Source: Saccharopolyspora erythraea
Lineage (GTDB): Bacteria > Actinomycetota > Actinomycetes > Mycobacteriales > Pseudonocardiaceae
DNA: 64,000 nucleotides
Direction of reading: 5' to 3'
Assembly (NCBI RefSeq): GCF_018141105.1
Contig: NZ_CP054839.1
Location: 7,319,411-7,383,410, forward strand
Position 1 is the stretch's first letter. Every line of letters begins with the position of its first letter. A program made the position numbers and the translations under genes. Shown piece by piece: positions 8,587 through 17,395 of this stretch. Under the pieces are notes generated by a model that was given only the letters and a program-made list of their open reading frames with translations, was not told where the DNA came from and searched no databases.

Positions 8587-8739
8587 GTTATGCGGGTACG
8601 GGGAATGTTCGGATCGGCCGAATTGGCAGCGCGAGATCGATCGAACGGCCAGCGGAGCCGAACCCGGCTCGTACTTTCGGCCGAGATCAACACCGGGCGG
8701 AGGTTCACCGCGCCTCTCTCGCGCGGCGACCCCGTTGCT

Positions 8740-9135
8740 TCAGTGGCGTTGCGCGCCGGGGCGCTGTTGCGCGGGAAGGCGGCAGGCGGGCGTCGACCCC
8801 GGCAGCCGGTAGCGGTTCGCCGCGACCAACCGGTAGGCGGCGTGCGCCAGGAAACGCAGCACGGGCAGCGACATGAGGTGGCCGAGCAGCGGCCAAACGC
8901 CCCTGCAGTCCTTCAGCAACTCGGCGACGGCGGCGGCTCCGCCGAACCGACGCCCCGAGGTGTCGACCCAGACGATCTCGTGCCGGGCGCGGTCCTCGGT
9001 GATCCGCAGCGCCGCGAGGTCGGCCTCCTGCCACGGGACGAGCCGCACCCGCACGGGCAACCGCTCCACCAGTCGCGCGCTGCGCGTGCAGAAACCGCAG
9101 TCACCGTCGTAGACCAGCACCGGCACCGATGGCAT
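8740..9135 (-). CDS. DCC-family thiol-disulfide oxidoreductase-like protein (DUF393)
   Basis: 131 residues. The family signature YDGDCGFC is at residues 9-16 with the Cys pair in CxxC form, followed by the typical HLMSLPVLRFLAHAAYR region. Members have a thioredoxin-like fold and are presumed redox proteins; no substrate is known. The ATG at 9135 has GGAGGAGG 5 nt upstream. It is monocistronic, upstream of the TPR gene on the same strand with a gap of about 150 bp. Confidence 0.85.
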   Translation of the reverse strand: MPSVPVLVYDGDCGFCTRSARLVERLPVRVRLVPWQEADLAALRITEDRARHEIVWVDTSGRRFGGAAAVAELLKDCRGVWPLLGHLMSLPVLRFLAHAAYRLVAANRYRLPGSTPACRLPAQQRPGAQRH

Positions 9136-9265
9136 GGGGACCTCCTCCCGGCGGAAGCGCACCAGGCTTCGTGGCACCCACGATAGGCCGGAGCTGCGGC
9201 CAGTCCCAGATCAGCAGGTACAGGTTCCCCGGCAGCACCAGCGGCCGCGGCCGGCCACGCCGCCG

Positions 9266-10669
9266 TCAGTCGAGGTCGTCGTGGCGCATGAGCTGGCGGC
9301 ACGCCTCGGTCAGCGACCCCGACAGCGACGGGTACACCGAGAAGGTGGCGGCCAGGTTGTCCACGGTGATCTGGTTCTGCACCGCCATCGCGATCGGCAG
9401 GATCAGCTCGCTGGCGTTGGGCGCGACCACCACGCCGCCGACGACCACACCGGTCTGCGGGCGGCAGAACACCTTGAGGAAACCGCGGCGCAGACCCTCC
9501 ATCTTGGCCCGGGGGTTGGTCGCCAGCGGCATCATCACGGTCCGCGCGGGCACCTCGCCGCTGTCGATCGCCTGCTGGCTGATGCCGACGGTGGCGATCT
9601 CGGGGTGGGTGAACACGTTCGCCGCGACGGTCTTGAGCTTGATCGGGGTGACCCCCTCCCCCAGCGCGTGCCACATCGCGATCCGGCCCTGCATCGCCGC
9701 GACCGAGGCCAGCAGCAGCAAGCCGGTGCAGTCACCGGCCGCGTAGACGCCGGGGACGCTGGTCCGCGACACCCGGTCCACCGGGATGTAGCCGCCGCGG
9801 TCCGGCTCGATGCCGATGCGCTCCAGCCCGATGTCGTCGGTGTTGGGCACCGAACCGACCGTCATCAGCGCGTGGCTGGCCTCGACCTGGCGGCCGTCGG
9901 CGAGGTGGATCAGCACGCCGGTGTCGGTGCGCTCCACCTTCTCGGCCCTGGCGTGCTTGACGACCTCGGTTCCGCGCTCGGCGAAGACCTCCTCCAGCAC
10001 GGCGGCGGCGTCGGCGTCCTCGTGCGGCAGCACGCGGTCGCGGCTGGAGATCATGGTGACCTTCACGCCCATCTCGGTGTAGGCGGAGGCGAACTCCACA
10101 CCGGTGACACCGGAGCCGATGACGGCCAGGTGCTCGGGCAGTTCGGGCAGGTCGTAGAGCTGGCGCCAGGTGAGGATGCGCTTGCCGTCGGGTTCGGCGC
10201 CCTTGAGGATGCGCGGCGTGGCGCCGGTGGCGATCAGCACGACGTCGGCGAGCAGCTCCTCGAAGCCGCCGTCGGCGAGGTCGACACCCACGTGGTGCTG
10301 TGCCATGCCCTTGGCCGGGCTGGTGAACCGCGCCCTTCCGGTGAGGACCCGCACTCCCTCCCGGCGGACGCGCGACCGCACGTCCGCGGACTGCGCGAGC
10401 GCGAGGCCCTTGACCCGGCCGTGGACCACCGCGACATCGACGTCGGTGTCCTCATTGCGGCTGCGGATGCCCAGCTCTCGGGCGTCGCGCGCCGAGGAGC
10501 GCGCACCGGAGGAGGCGATGAAGGTCTTCGACGGCACGCAGTCGTAGAGCACGCAGGCGCCCCCGAGGCCCTCCGGCTCGATCAGCGTCACCTCCGCCGC
10601 GTTCTGCGCGGCGACCAGAGCCGCCTCGTAGCCCGCCGGGCCGCCTCCCATGATCACGATGCGGGTCAC
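9266..10669 (-). CDS. lpdA: NAD(P)H quinone reductase LpdA-type flavoprotein
   Basis: A 467-residue pyridine nucleotide-disulfide oxidoreductase with FAD site GGGPAGYEA at residues 8-16, a redox Cys pair C39/C44 in GGACVLYDCVPSKT, the second dinucleotide site GSGVTGVEFA and the AAGDCTG motif. The C-terminal His-Glu dyad of lipoamide dehydrogenases (HAHPTLSE) is replaced by VYPSLSGS. It is therefore not a lipoamide dehydrogenase and matches the mycobacterial LpdA (Rv3303c) quinone reductase type. The GTG at 10669 has GGGGAGG 9 nt upstream. The divergent neighbour is the Rv3304 homologue, as in mycobacteria. Confidence 0.88.
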   Translation of the reverse strand: MTRIVIMGGGPAGYEAALVAAQNAAEVTLIEPEGLGGACVLYDCVPSKTFIASSGARSSARDARELGIRSRNEDTDVDVAVVHGRVKGLALAQSADVRSRVRREGVRVLTGRARFTSPAKGMAQHHVGVDLADGGFEELLADVVLIATGATPRILKGAEPDGKRILTWRQLYDLPELPEHLAVIGSGVTGVEFASAYTEMGVKVTMISSRDRVLPHEDADAAAVLEEVFAERGTEVVKHARAEKVERTDTGVLIHLADGRQVEASHALMTVGSVPNTDDIGLERIGIEPDRGGYIPVDRVSRTSVPGVYAAGDCTGLLLLASVAAMQGRIAMWHALGEGVTPIKLKTVAANVFTHPEIATVGISQQAIDSGEVPARTVMMPLATNPRAKMEGLRRGFLKVFCRPQTGVVVGGVVVAPNASELILPIAMAVQNQITVDNLAATFSVYPSLSGSLTEACRQLMRHDDLD

Positions 10670-10921
10670 TGTGCGATTCCTCCCCGGTCCGCCTGCCTTG
10701 TGGGCGCCGACCTCACCGTACGCTGCGCCGCGATCGGTCATTCCGGGTGGTGCCACCGCTTCGGGTGAGCCTCACCACGCGGCCCGAGCCGCCGAAGTCC
10801 CCGGGTACGGGACGGGAGCGGGACGTTCGGGCGAACCCCGCACGGCTTCCGGGACCGCCCGTCGCACCGCCGTACACCCCTTCGTGATGCGGTCCACTCC
10901 GACAGGTGGCCCGTCGATCGC

Positions 10922-10934
10922 TACCCTGTGGGGC
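10922..10934 (+). promoter_or_regulatory. Leaderless promoter of the gamma-glutamylcyclotransferase-like gene
   Basis: TACCCT (10922-10927) lies exactly 7 nt before the GTG at 10935, with TCCGAC (10898-10903) 18 bp upstream. No ribosome site is present. The spacing means transcription would begin at the start codon. Confidence 0.6.
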
Positions 10935-11387
10935 GTGCCGCTGTACGCCGCGTACGGGTCCAACATGGATCCGGCCCAGATGATGGAGCGAGCTCCGCAT
11001 TCCCCGATGGCGGGAACGGGCTGGCTGATGGACTGGCGGCTGACCTTCGGCGGGGAGGACTACGGCTGGGAAGGCGCGCTGGCCACGATCGTCGAGGCCG
11101 CCGGCTCCCAAGTGTTCACCGTCCTGTACGACGTCAGCCCCGAGGACGAACGACAGCTCGACCGCTGGGAAGGCTCCGAGCTGGGGATGCACAAGAAGCT
11201 GCGGCTGCGGGTCCACACGCTCGACGGCCCGGTCCTGGCGTGGCTGTACGTGCTCGACGCCTACGAGGGCGGTCTGCCCTCGGCGCGCTACCTCGGCGTG
11301 ATGGCCGACGCGGCCGAAGCGGCCGGGGCTCCGTCGGACTACGTGGAGAAGCTGCGCAAGCGCCCGTGCGGCAACATCGGCCCCTGA
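10935..11387 (+). CDS. Gamma-glutamylcyclotransferase-fold protein (Rv3304-like)
   Basis: 150 residues with the GGCT/AIG2 signature YGSN at residues 7-10 and a candidate acidic residue in DRWEGSE. The family can cleave gamma-glutamyl peptides to 5-oxoproline, but for this subgroup the substrate is unknown. From memory of the mycobacterial protein, the sequence resembles Rv3304 over its full length, including ARYLGVMADAAE and the C-terminal NIGP. The start at GTG 10935 fits both length and the leaderless promoter. It is divergent from lpdA, a conserved pairing. Confidence 0.8.
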   Translation: MPLYAAYGSNMDPAQMMERAPHSPMAGTGWLMDWRLTFGGEDYGWEGALATIVEAAGSQVFTVLYDVSPEDERQLDRWEGSELGMHKKLRLRVHTLDGPVLAWLYVLDAYEGGLPSARYLGVMADAAEAAGAPSDYVEKLRKRPCGNIGP

Positions 11388-11417
11388 TCCGGTCGGCTTG
11401 GCCCACGCTCGCGTGAC

Positions 11418-11440
11418 GTGATGTCCGCACCGGACATCAC
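11418..11440. promoter_or_regulatory. Inverted-repeat operator before the DeoR-type regulator
   Basis: Perfect 10-bp arms GTGATGTCCG and CGGACATCAC are separated by CAC. A GATAAT -10-like hexamer follows at 11452-11457. The site overlaps the -35 zone, as expected for autoregulation by the downstream repressor. Confidence 0.65.
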
Positions 11441-11492
11441 ACCCACCGTGTGATAATCACTCGTGCCAGAGATCGCCGGGTGAGGGGTGCGC

Positions 11493-12278
11493 GTGGCCGA
11501 CGCAGGCATGCCGGTGAACCAGCTCCAGCGCCGGGAGCAGATCCGCCGCGAGGTGCTGGACAGCGGCTACGTGAAGATCGAACAGCTCGCCGCCGAGCAC
11601 GGCGTCAGCGGGATGACCATCCACCGCGACCTGGACGTGCTCGAAGAGCAGGGCTGGCTGCGCAAGGTGCGAGGTGGCGCGACGTCGACTCCGACGGCCG
11701 TGCTGGAAACCTCGCTGCGCGCGCGCATGAGCGACGCCGCCGAGGCCAAGGCGAGCATCGCCGCACACGCCCTGCAACACGTATCCCCAGGTCAGGTAGT
11801 CGCGCTGGACGACAGCACCAGCGCGCTGGCCGTGGCGAACCGCCTCACCTCGCTGGGCCCGCTGACGGTGGTGACCAACTTCCTGCCGGTGATCAGCCTG
11901 CTCGGCGGTGAGCCCGGGCTGCACGTGATCGGCCTCGGCGGGGACTACCGCCCCGACTACGACGCCTTCCTCGGGCTGCACGCGGCGGACATGGCCCTGA
12001 CCATGCGCTCCGACGTGCTGTTCATGTCGACGACGGCGGTCGTCGAGGGGCACTGCCTGCACCGGTCGCAGGAGACGATTCAGGTCAAGCGGGCGCTGAT
12101 GCGGACCACCGCGAAGCGGGTGCTGCTGCTCGACCACTCGAAGTTCGAACGCCGCGCCGTCCACGAACTGGCGCCGCTGACCGAGTTCGACGTCGTCATC
12201 GTCGACGCGGACACCCCGGAGGCCACCGTCGAGGACCTGCGGCTGGCGGAGGTCGCGGTCGAGGTCGCCGAAGGCTGA
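11493..12278 (+). CDS. DeoR-family transcriptional regulator
   Basis: About 261 residues. The N-terminal helix-turn-helix (QLQRREQIRREVLDSGYVK then GVSGMTIHRDLDVLEEQGWL) is typical of DeoR sugar repressors. The C-terminal effector domain has the expected DDSTSALAV, TNFLPVI and D..K/LLLDHSKF motifs, a fold that senses sugar phosphates. GAGGGG is 5 nt before the GTG at 11493, preferred over GTG 11487 and ATG 11508. It likely controls the two FGGY kinases and the HAD phosphatase that follow, and itself through the palindrome at 11418-11440. Confidence 0.85.
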   Translation: MADAGMPVNQLQRREQIRREVLDSGYVKIEQLAAEHGVSGMTIHRDLDVLEEQGWLRKVRGGATSTPTAVLETSLRARMSDAAEAKASIAAHALQHVSPGQVVALDDSTSALAVANRLTSLGPLTVVTNFLPVISLLGGEPGLHVIGLGGDYRPDYDAFLGLHAADMALTMRSDVLFMSTTAVVEGHCLHRSQETIQVKRALMRTTAKRVLLLDHSKFERRAVHELAPLTEFDVVIVDADTPEATVEDLRLAEVAVEVAEG

Positions 12279-12405
12279 CCGGGACGGCACACGGAGCCGG
12301 GTACCTCGACGAGCCGTGATCAGGTGCTCCCAGGCAGGCGGCGTCAATGCGGTTCGGCGCACCTGAGCGTCCAGCTCTGAGCGCGCTTACCGGACCGCCC
12401 CAGGG

Positions 12406-13839
12406 TCAGAGCCAGGCGCGCTCGCGCAGTTCGGCCAGGAAGCGCTGGTAGGACGCCTCCAGGGCGGGGACCTCCGCAGCTTCCGGCTCCACGACCTCGC
12501 CCGTGGGGACCATCGCCGCCGCGGCGCGGCTGAGGTCCGGGTGGACCGAACCGGCTGCCGCGAGCAGCGCCGCGCCCAGAGCTGTTCCGGCGTCCCGCAT
12601 CCGCACCACCGGCCGGTCCAGCACCGAGGCACGGATCCGGCACCACGCGAGACTGCGCGCTCCGCCGCCAGCGGTGCGCATCGGCCCCTCGGCCGGTGCG
12701 CCCAGCTCGGCGAGGCGTTCCACCGCCAGCCGTTCGCAGAAGGCGACACCTTCGAGCCTGGAGCGGAACTCGTCGACCCGGTCCGCGGGCTCGCCGAGCA
12801 CGAAGCTGCGCGCGCCTTCGGCCAGGAACGGGAACCGCTCGCCCTCACCTCGCAGCGGGTAGTTCACCACCCCCGAGGGCCCGCGCTCCGTCGCGGCCTC
12901 GTCGAGCGAGCGCAGCTCCGCCGCGTCCACATCGGACAGTGCCGCTCCGCCGACGTTGGCGGCTCCGCCCGGCAGCCACACGCCGTCCGGATGCAGGTGG
13001 CTGTAGACCGCTCCGGCCGGGTCGCGCACGAGTTGCTTCGACACGCCCTTGAGCACGAGGGTCGTGCCCAGCACGGTCACGAACTGCCCCACGTCCACCG
13101 CACCGCAGGCGAGCTGACCGGCGCAGCCGTCGGTCATGCCCGCCCGGACCTCGCAGCCGACCGGCAGGCCGGTCAGCTCGGCGGCCTGCGCGCTCACCGC
13201 GCCGAGCACGGTCGTCGGCCGCACGACCTCGGGAAGTAGCGTCGCGGGGACCCCGAGCGCGTCGAAGACCTCCGATGCCCATTCACCGGCCACTGCGTCG
13301 TAGCCGCTCTTGAGCGCGTGGCTGGAGTCCGTGGCGACCGGGCGCCCGACGAGCTTCCACCCGATCACGTCAGGTGTGTGGCAGGCCAGCACCGCCTCGT
13401 CCGGGGCGTCCGACGCCAGCCGCGCGATGCGCGCCAGCCCGGACCCCGCTGACGGCCGGATGCCGATCCGAGCCCACCGCCGGGCGCCCGCCTCGGCCGC
13501 CGTCAACGCCTCCGCGCCGGCCCGCCGGTCGTCGTACATCAGCGCGGGGGTGACCGGGTCGCCGTGCCGGTCGACGAGCACGACGGTGCCCGAGGTCGCC
13601 GACACCGCGAGCGCGGCGATGCCGGACGACCGCTCTCCGAGCGCAGCGGTGCACTCTCCGAGGCAGTCGCGGACCGCGGGCCACCACGTCGAGGCGTCCT
13701 GCTCGGAACGGCCGCCCGACGAGCGCACCGGCTGCGGCAGCGGGCGGGACGCCGCCGCGACCAGCGCGCCCGAAGGGTCGTGGACCTGCACGCGGACGTT
13801 CGCCGTCGCGATGTCCACTCCCGCGACCAACTCGCCCAT
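12406..13839 (-). CDS. FGGY-family carbohydrate kinase
   Basis: 477 residues. The two actin-like ATPase domains are recognisable: an N-terminal GVDIATANVRVQ phosphate loop (the usual D-G-T-S is changed to D-I-A-T), catalytic-base region GMTDGCAGQLACG and the GTT segment VLGTTLVLKG, then TAGGGARS in the second half. The family phosphorylates sugars or polyols such as xylulose, ribulose, fuculose or gluconate; the substrate cannot be read from sequence. The ATG at 13839 overlaps the HAD stop by one base (TGATG), with GGAGG 7 nt upstream, so the two are co-transcribed and probably coupled. Confidence 0.82.
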   Translation of the reverse strand: MGELVAGVDIATANVRVQVHDPSGALVAAASRPLPQPVRSSGGRSEQDASTWWPAVRDCLGECTAALGERSSGIAALAVSATSGTVVLVDRHGDPVTPALMYDDRRAGAEALTAAEAGARRWARIGIRPSAGSGLARIARLASDAPDEAVLACHTPDVIGWKLVGRPVATDSSHALKSGYDAVAGEWASEVFDALGVPATLLPEVVRPTTVLGAVSAQAAELTGLPVGCEVRAGMTDGCAGQLACGAVDVGQFVTVLGTTLVLKGVSKQLVRDPAGAVYSHLHPDGVWLPGGAANVGGAALSDVDAAELRSLDEAATERGPSGVVNYPLRGEGERFPFLAEGARSFVLGEPADRVDEFRSRLEGVAFCERLAVERLAELGAPAEGPMRTAGGGARSLAWCRIRASVLDRPVVRMRDAGTALGAALLAAAGSVHPDLSRAAAAMVPTGEVVEPEAAEVPALEASYQRFLAELRERAWL

Positions 13840-14579
13840 CACCGCGCCTCCTGCAACCGCTCGAGAGCGGCGGGCAGGTCGGCCATCGTGAACATCGAGA
13901 CGTCGGGCTCGGCGAGCTGCTCAGGCGTCGGCTCCGGCGGCGCCTCTCCGCGCACCACCCACACGGTTCGCAGGCCGAGCCGGCGGGCGCCGCGGACGTC
14001 GGTGTCGAGCCGGTTGCCCACGTGCACCGCGCGGCTCGCGTCGACGCCCGCCGCGTCGAGCGCGTGCTGGAAGATCGCGGGGTCGGGCTTGGAGGCGCCG
14101 ACGACCTCGGAGATCGCCCAGTGGTCGATGAAGTCGGCGACCCCGTCCCTGCGGAGCGCGTCGACGACCACCGCCCGCTGGTTGGCCACGACCGCGAGCG
14201 CGTACCTGCCGGAAAGCGCGCGCAGCACCGGGAGCACGTCGGAGTGCAGCGCGGACGGCGGGTAGACCCAGTAGGCGTCGGCGAGGTCGGACAGGCGCTG
14301 CCGGTCGCCCGGCTCCAGGAACCGTTCGGCCACGGCGGTGCGCAGCGAGCCGCTCTGCGCCTGCCTGCGCTCGTCGTAGACCCGCTGGAACTCGTCTTCG
14401 GCGACCTCGCCGCCGCGCTCGGCCACCAGTTCGCGGGTGGCCCGCCACAGCGCGTCGCGGTAGGTCACGTCGTCGTAGATCGGACCGCCGACGTCGAGCA
14501 GCACGAGCTCGATCGGCGCGCCGCGCCCGGCGTCCTGACCGATGTCCGCGTTGACCTGCGGTGAAGCTTGGTCCGGCAC
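13839..14579 (-). CDS. HAD-superfamily hydrolase (phosphatase-like)
   Basis: 246 residues. HAD motif I is LLDVGGPIYDD: the nucleophile Asp is present but the second acid Asp is Gly. This is seen in the haloacid dehalogenase-like branch and in some phosphatases of the DVGG type. Motif II (VVANQ), the motif III Lys (GASKPDPAIF) and motif IV (HVGNRLDTDVRGARRLG) are intact. The GTG at 14579 has GAGGAGG 7 nt upstream, preferred over the start at 14603. It is first in an operon with the FGGY kinase and probably dephosphorylates a sugar or polyol phosphate of that pathway; this is inference from context. Confidence 0.78.
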   Translation of the reverse strand: MPDQASPQVNADIGQDAGRGAPIELVLLDVGGPIYDDVTYRDALWRATRELVAERGGEVAEDEFQRVYDERRQAQSGSLRTAVAERFLEPGDRQRLSDLADAYWVYPPSALHSDVLPVLRALSGRYALAVVANQRAVVVDALRRDGVADFIDHWAISEVVGASKPDPAIFQHALDAAGVDASRAVHVGNRLDTDVRGARRLGLRTVWVVRGEAPPEPTPEQLAEPDVSMFTMADLPAALERLQEAR

Positions 14580-14651
14580 AGTGCGTCCTCCTCGCTTGGC
14601 CACTCGCGCCTGCCGAGCGCAACGGCCTTCATCTCAACTCTACCGCTAGAT

Positions 14652-14679
14652 TTAACACAACTCTTGCCATTTATAACAC
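14652..14679. promoter_or_regulatory. Direct-repeat regulatory region between HAD and second FGGY kinase
   Basis: TTAACAC (14652-14658) and ATAACAC (14673-14679) are direct repeats 21 bp apart, two helical turns, in the most AT-rich part of this divergent promoter. DeoR-type repressors often bind tandem direct repeats of this type. It could control both the HAD-kinase operon and the kinase at 14755. Confidence 0.4.
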
Positions 14680-14754
14680 CTACTGCTGTGATGTTTGTGC
14701 TTCGAGGCGTCGGGGCAGGTCCGATGCCCGAGCGGCCACCAGGGAGGAGCGGTC

Positions 14755-16230
14755 GTGATCACGATCGGCATCGACGCCGGCACGTCCGTCGTGAAGGCCG
14801 TCGCCTACGCCGACGACGGCGTGGAGCTGGCCGTCGTCCGGCGCCCGACCAGGGTCGTGCACCCCGAACCGGGGTGGGCCGAGCAGGACATGGACGAGGT
14901 GTGGGAAGCCGTCGCGACCACCGTCGCCGAACTCGTCTCCGCGGTCGGGCAGGACGTGCGGGCGGTGGCCGTGACCGCGCAGGGCGACGGATGCTGGCTG
15001 GTCGACGCCGACGGCCGTCCGGTCGGGCCCGCGATGCTGTGGAACGACGCCCGAGCCGCGGGCACTGCTGCCGGCTGGGCCCGCAGCGGGATTCTCGACG
15101 AGCTGTTCGAGATCAACGGCTCGGTCGGTTTCGCGGGGCTGCCGCACGCGCAGCTCACCTGGCTCGCCGAACACGCACCCGGACGGCTCGCCTCGGCGTC
15201 GAAGGTCCTGACGTGCGGCGGATGGCTCTACCGCTGCCTGACCGGGCGGCTCGCGCAGGACGTCTCCGAGGCCTCGAACCCGTTCCTGGACGCCCGCAGC
15301 GGCGAGTACTCGGACGCGGTGCTGACCAAGCTCGGACTCGACTGGGCGCGGAAGCTGCTGCCGGAGGTCGTGGACGGCGAGCAGCGCGTCGCACCGCTGA
15401 CGGAAGCCGCCGGGCGCCGCCTGGGCGTCCCCGCCGGAACGCCGGTGGTGCTGGCCGCCTACGACGTCATCTCGACCGCCATCGGTGCCGGAACCACCAA
15501 GCCCGGGCAGGCGTGCACGATCCTGGGGACAACGGTGTGCACCGAGGTGCTCAGCGACAGCCCGCGCCTCGAGCGCAGCCCGGTGGGCATGTCGCTGCGC
15601 ACGCCGATGCCGCAGCGCTGGATGCTCGCCTACGCGACCCTCGCCGGCACCGAGGTCGTCGAGTGGACCTGCCGCATGCTGGGGCTGCCGAACCCCGAGA
15701 ACCTCACCGCGCTCGCCGAGAACGCCGAGCCCGGCAGCGAGGGCCTGCTGATGCTGCCCTACCTCTCGCCGGGCGGAGAGCGGGCGCCGTTCTACGACCC
15801 GCGTGCGCGAGGCAGCCTGCACGGGCTGAGCCTGGAGCACGGCCCGGCGGAGATCGCCCGAGCGTGCCTCGAGGGCCTGGCCCTGGTCATCAGGGAGTGC
15901 CTCGACGCGAGCACGGCCACCCCCACGGAGCTGCGGCTCACCGGTGGCGGCTCGGCGAACCCCCTCTGGCGCCAGGTCATCGCGGACGCGACCGGACTGC
16001 CCGTGGTGCGGACCTCCGACGCGCAGGCCGGAGCACGCGGCGCGACCGTCACCGCCCACGCGGTGCTGGAAGGACGGACCATCCCCGAGGTCGCCGCCGA
16101 CCTGGTCGGCACCTCCGACCCCGTGGACCCGCTCCCGGCGAACCGCCCCCGCTACGACGACGCCTACACCCGGTTCCTCGCCGCCCGCAACGCCGCCCGG
16201 ACAGCGCACTGGTTCCGCCCAGCGGACTGA
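14755..16230 (+). CDS. FGGY-family carbohydrate kinase (second paralogue)
   Basis: 491 residues with intact phosphate loop GIDAGTSVVKA, AVTAQGDG substrate loop, the ATP-site GTT motif (ILGTTVCTEV), YLSPGGERAPFYDPRARG and LTGGGSANPLWRQ. It resembles xylulokinase and erythritol/L-xylulose kinase types; the actual substrate is not visible. The GTG at 14755 has GGGAGGAG 5 nt upstream, so the longer frame from 14695 is not used. It diverges from the HAD-kinase operon across a shared regulatory region. It is only distantly similar to the first FGGY kinase, so the pair may act on different sugars or different steps. Confidence 0.85.
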   Translation: MITIGIDAGTSVVKAVAYADDGVELAVVRRPTRVVHPEPGWAEQDMDEVWEAVATTVAELVSAVGQDVRAVAVTAQGDGCWLVDADGRPVGPAMLWNDARAAGTAAGWARSGILDELFEINGSVGFAGLPHAQLTWLAEHAPGRLASASKVLTCGGWLYRCLTGRLAQDVSEASNPFLDARSGEYSDAVLTKLGLDWARKLLPEVVDGEQRVAPLTEAAGRRLGVPAGTPVVLAAYDVISTAIGAGTTKPGQACTILGTTVCTEVLSDSPRLERSPVGMSLRTPMPQRWMLAYATLAGTEVVEWTCRMLGLPNPENLTALAENAEPGSEGLLMLPYLSPGGERAPFYDPRARGSLHGLSLEHGPAEIARACLEGLALVIRECLDASTATPTELRLTGGGSANPLWRQVIADATGLPVVRTSDAQAGARGATVTAHAVLEGRTIPEVAADLVGTSDPVDPLPANRPRYDDAYTRFLAARNAARTAHWFRPAD

Positions 16231-17184
16231 CGAAGGGGCACGGACGCGGGGTGGCGCAGCGGCGACCGGCGGCGGGGCGGCGCAGCGGCCACCTGCGGCG
16301 CGGTAGCTCCGGGTGCGGCAGTCCGGCGGAGCAACGGCTCCCGGTGCGCAGCGAGCGGCGCGAGCGGGGAACGCGGTAGCTCCGCTCGCGGAGCGGGCGG
16401 AGCGGCGGCGGGGACGGACCGGCGCGGGGCAGCCCGGCGTTGCGGGCTACTCCGAGCGCGACACCGGTCACTGAGCGAGCGGGGCGGGACCTGCGCTGGG
16501 CGGACCGGCGTAGTGGGCAGCCCGGACGCGCGGCACCGCTCCACGGAGCAAGCGGCGCGGCAACTGCGTGGGGCGGACCGGCGCGGGCAGCCCAGCGTAG
16601 CGGGCAGCTCCACCCACGGAACGAGCAGGGCGGCAGCGGCGGGGACGGGCCGGCGCGGGGCAGCCCGGCGTTGGTTGCCCCGGGCGCGGCATCACTCACT
16701 GAGTGAGCGCAGGTAGAGCGGCGGGCAGGGCCAAGCGGCGGTGGAACGGTGCGAGCCCGGGCGACGCGGAGCACGACGGGGTGAGCCGACGCGACAGGCA
16801 GCGGGCGGGCCGACGCGGGGCGGTCGTATTCGCCCCTGGCCGAAGTAGCCGCCCAAGGGCAGCTCCCGCCTCGGCGACAAACTCCGGCCGGGTGACGACT
16901 TCCAGTGCTGGCGGCCCCAGCACGCCCGCGAATCGCTGCTGGCAGTCCCGACACGGTGACGAGTCGACTACCGGCGCCCCACCACGGTCACGGGCCGACT
17001 ACTGGCGACCCCAGCACGGCGGTGCTCCGCAGGTAGTGGCTCCGGCGCTGTGCCGTCCGGCTGGCGAGTCCGGAAGAGGCGAGCCCGGCTGCTCGCGACT
17101 CCCGCAGGCGGCAACTCCCGGCGCGGCAACTCCAGCAGTGGCACCCCTGCAACTCCGAGCCCCGGCACCGCCGATCGCCGACAC
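16231..17184. repeat. Low-complexity GC-rich region with degenerate dispersed repeats
   Basis: This stretch of about 950 bp has no credible gene: open frames exist on both strands only because stops are rare. It is built from variants of GGACGGACCGGCGCGGGG and CAGCCCGGCGTTGCGGGC. Near-identical blocks occur at about 16406-16440 and 16637-16671, 231 bp apart. Composition is skewed to G on the plus strand. It lies between the second FGGY kinase and a truncated gene. Confidence 0.6.
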
Positions 17185-17328
17185 GCGGCTGGACCCGCGC
17201 GCGGATGGACCGGCGCATGGCTCGACCGGCGCATGGCTCGACCGGCGCGGGGCTTGACCAGCGCGCGGCTGGACCGGCTCATGGCTCGACCGGCGCGGGG
17301 CTGGACCGGCGCGCGGCTGGACCGGCGC
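17185..17328. repeat. 16-bp tandem repeat array, nine units
   Basis: Nine consecutive 16-bp units follow the pattern NNGGCTSGACCGGCGC, where S is C or G. ATGGCTCGACCGGCGC occurs three times exactly and the others differ by one to four bases. Sixteen is not a multiple of three, so this is a DNA-level repeat rather than a coding one. Copy number probably varies between strains. Confidence 0.75.
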
Positions 17329-17395
17329 GGCGCTCACCTGTGCGCGCTGGCAGATGGAGTGCACCGGTACGGCTCGACGTGACGGGTATCGGGTG

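Noticed and set aside
8545-8595. tRNA-like stretch on the minus strand near the start of the TPR gene (CATAACG, AGGTC, GGGGGTTCGGGTACC)
   Set aside because: It recalls the anticodon loop, variable and T-arm part of a tRNA-Met, but the T stem does not pair over 5 bp and no D arm or acceptor stem is present. At most it is a remnant.
16049-16954. Long open frames on both strands in the 16.2-17.3 kb region
   Set aside because: Ser/Arg/Ala/Pro-rich translations with no start signals; the frames are open because the DNA is repetitive and GC-rich.
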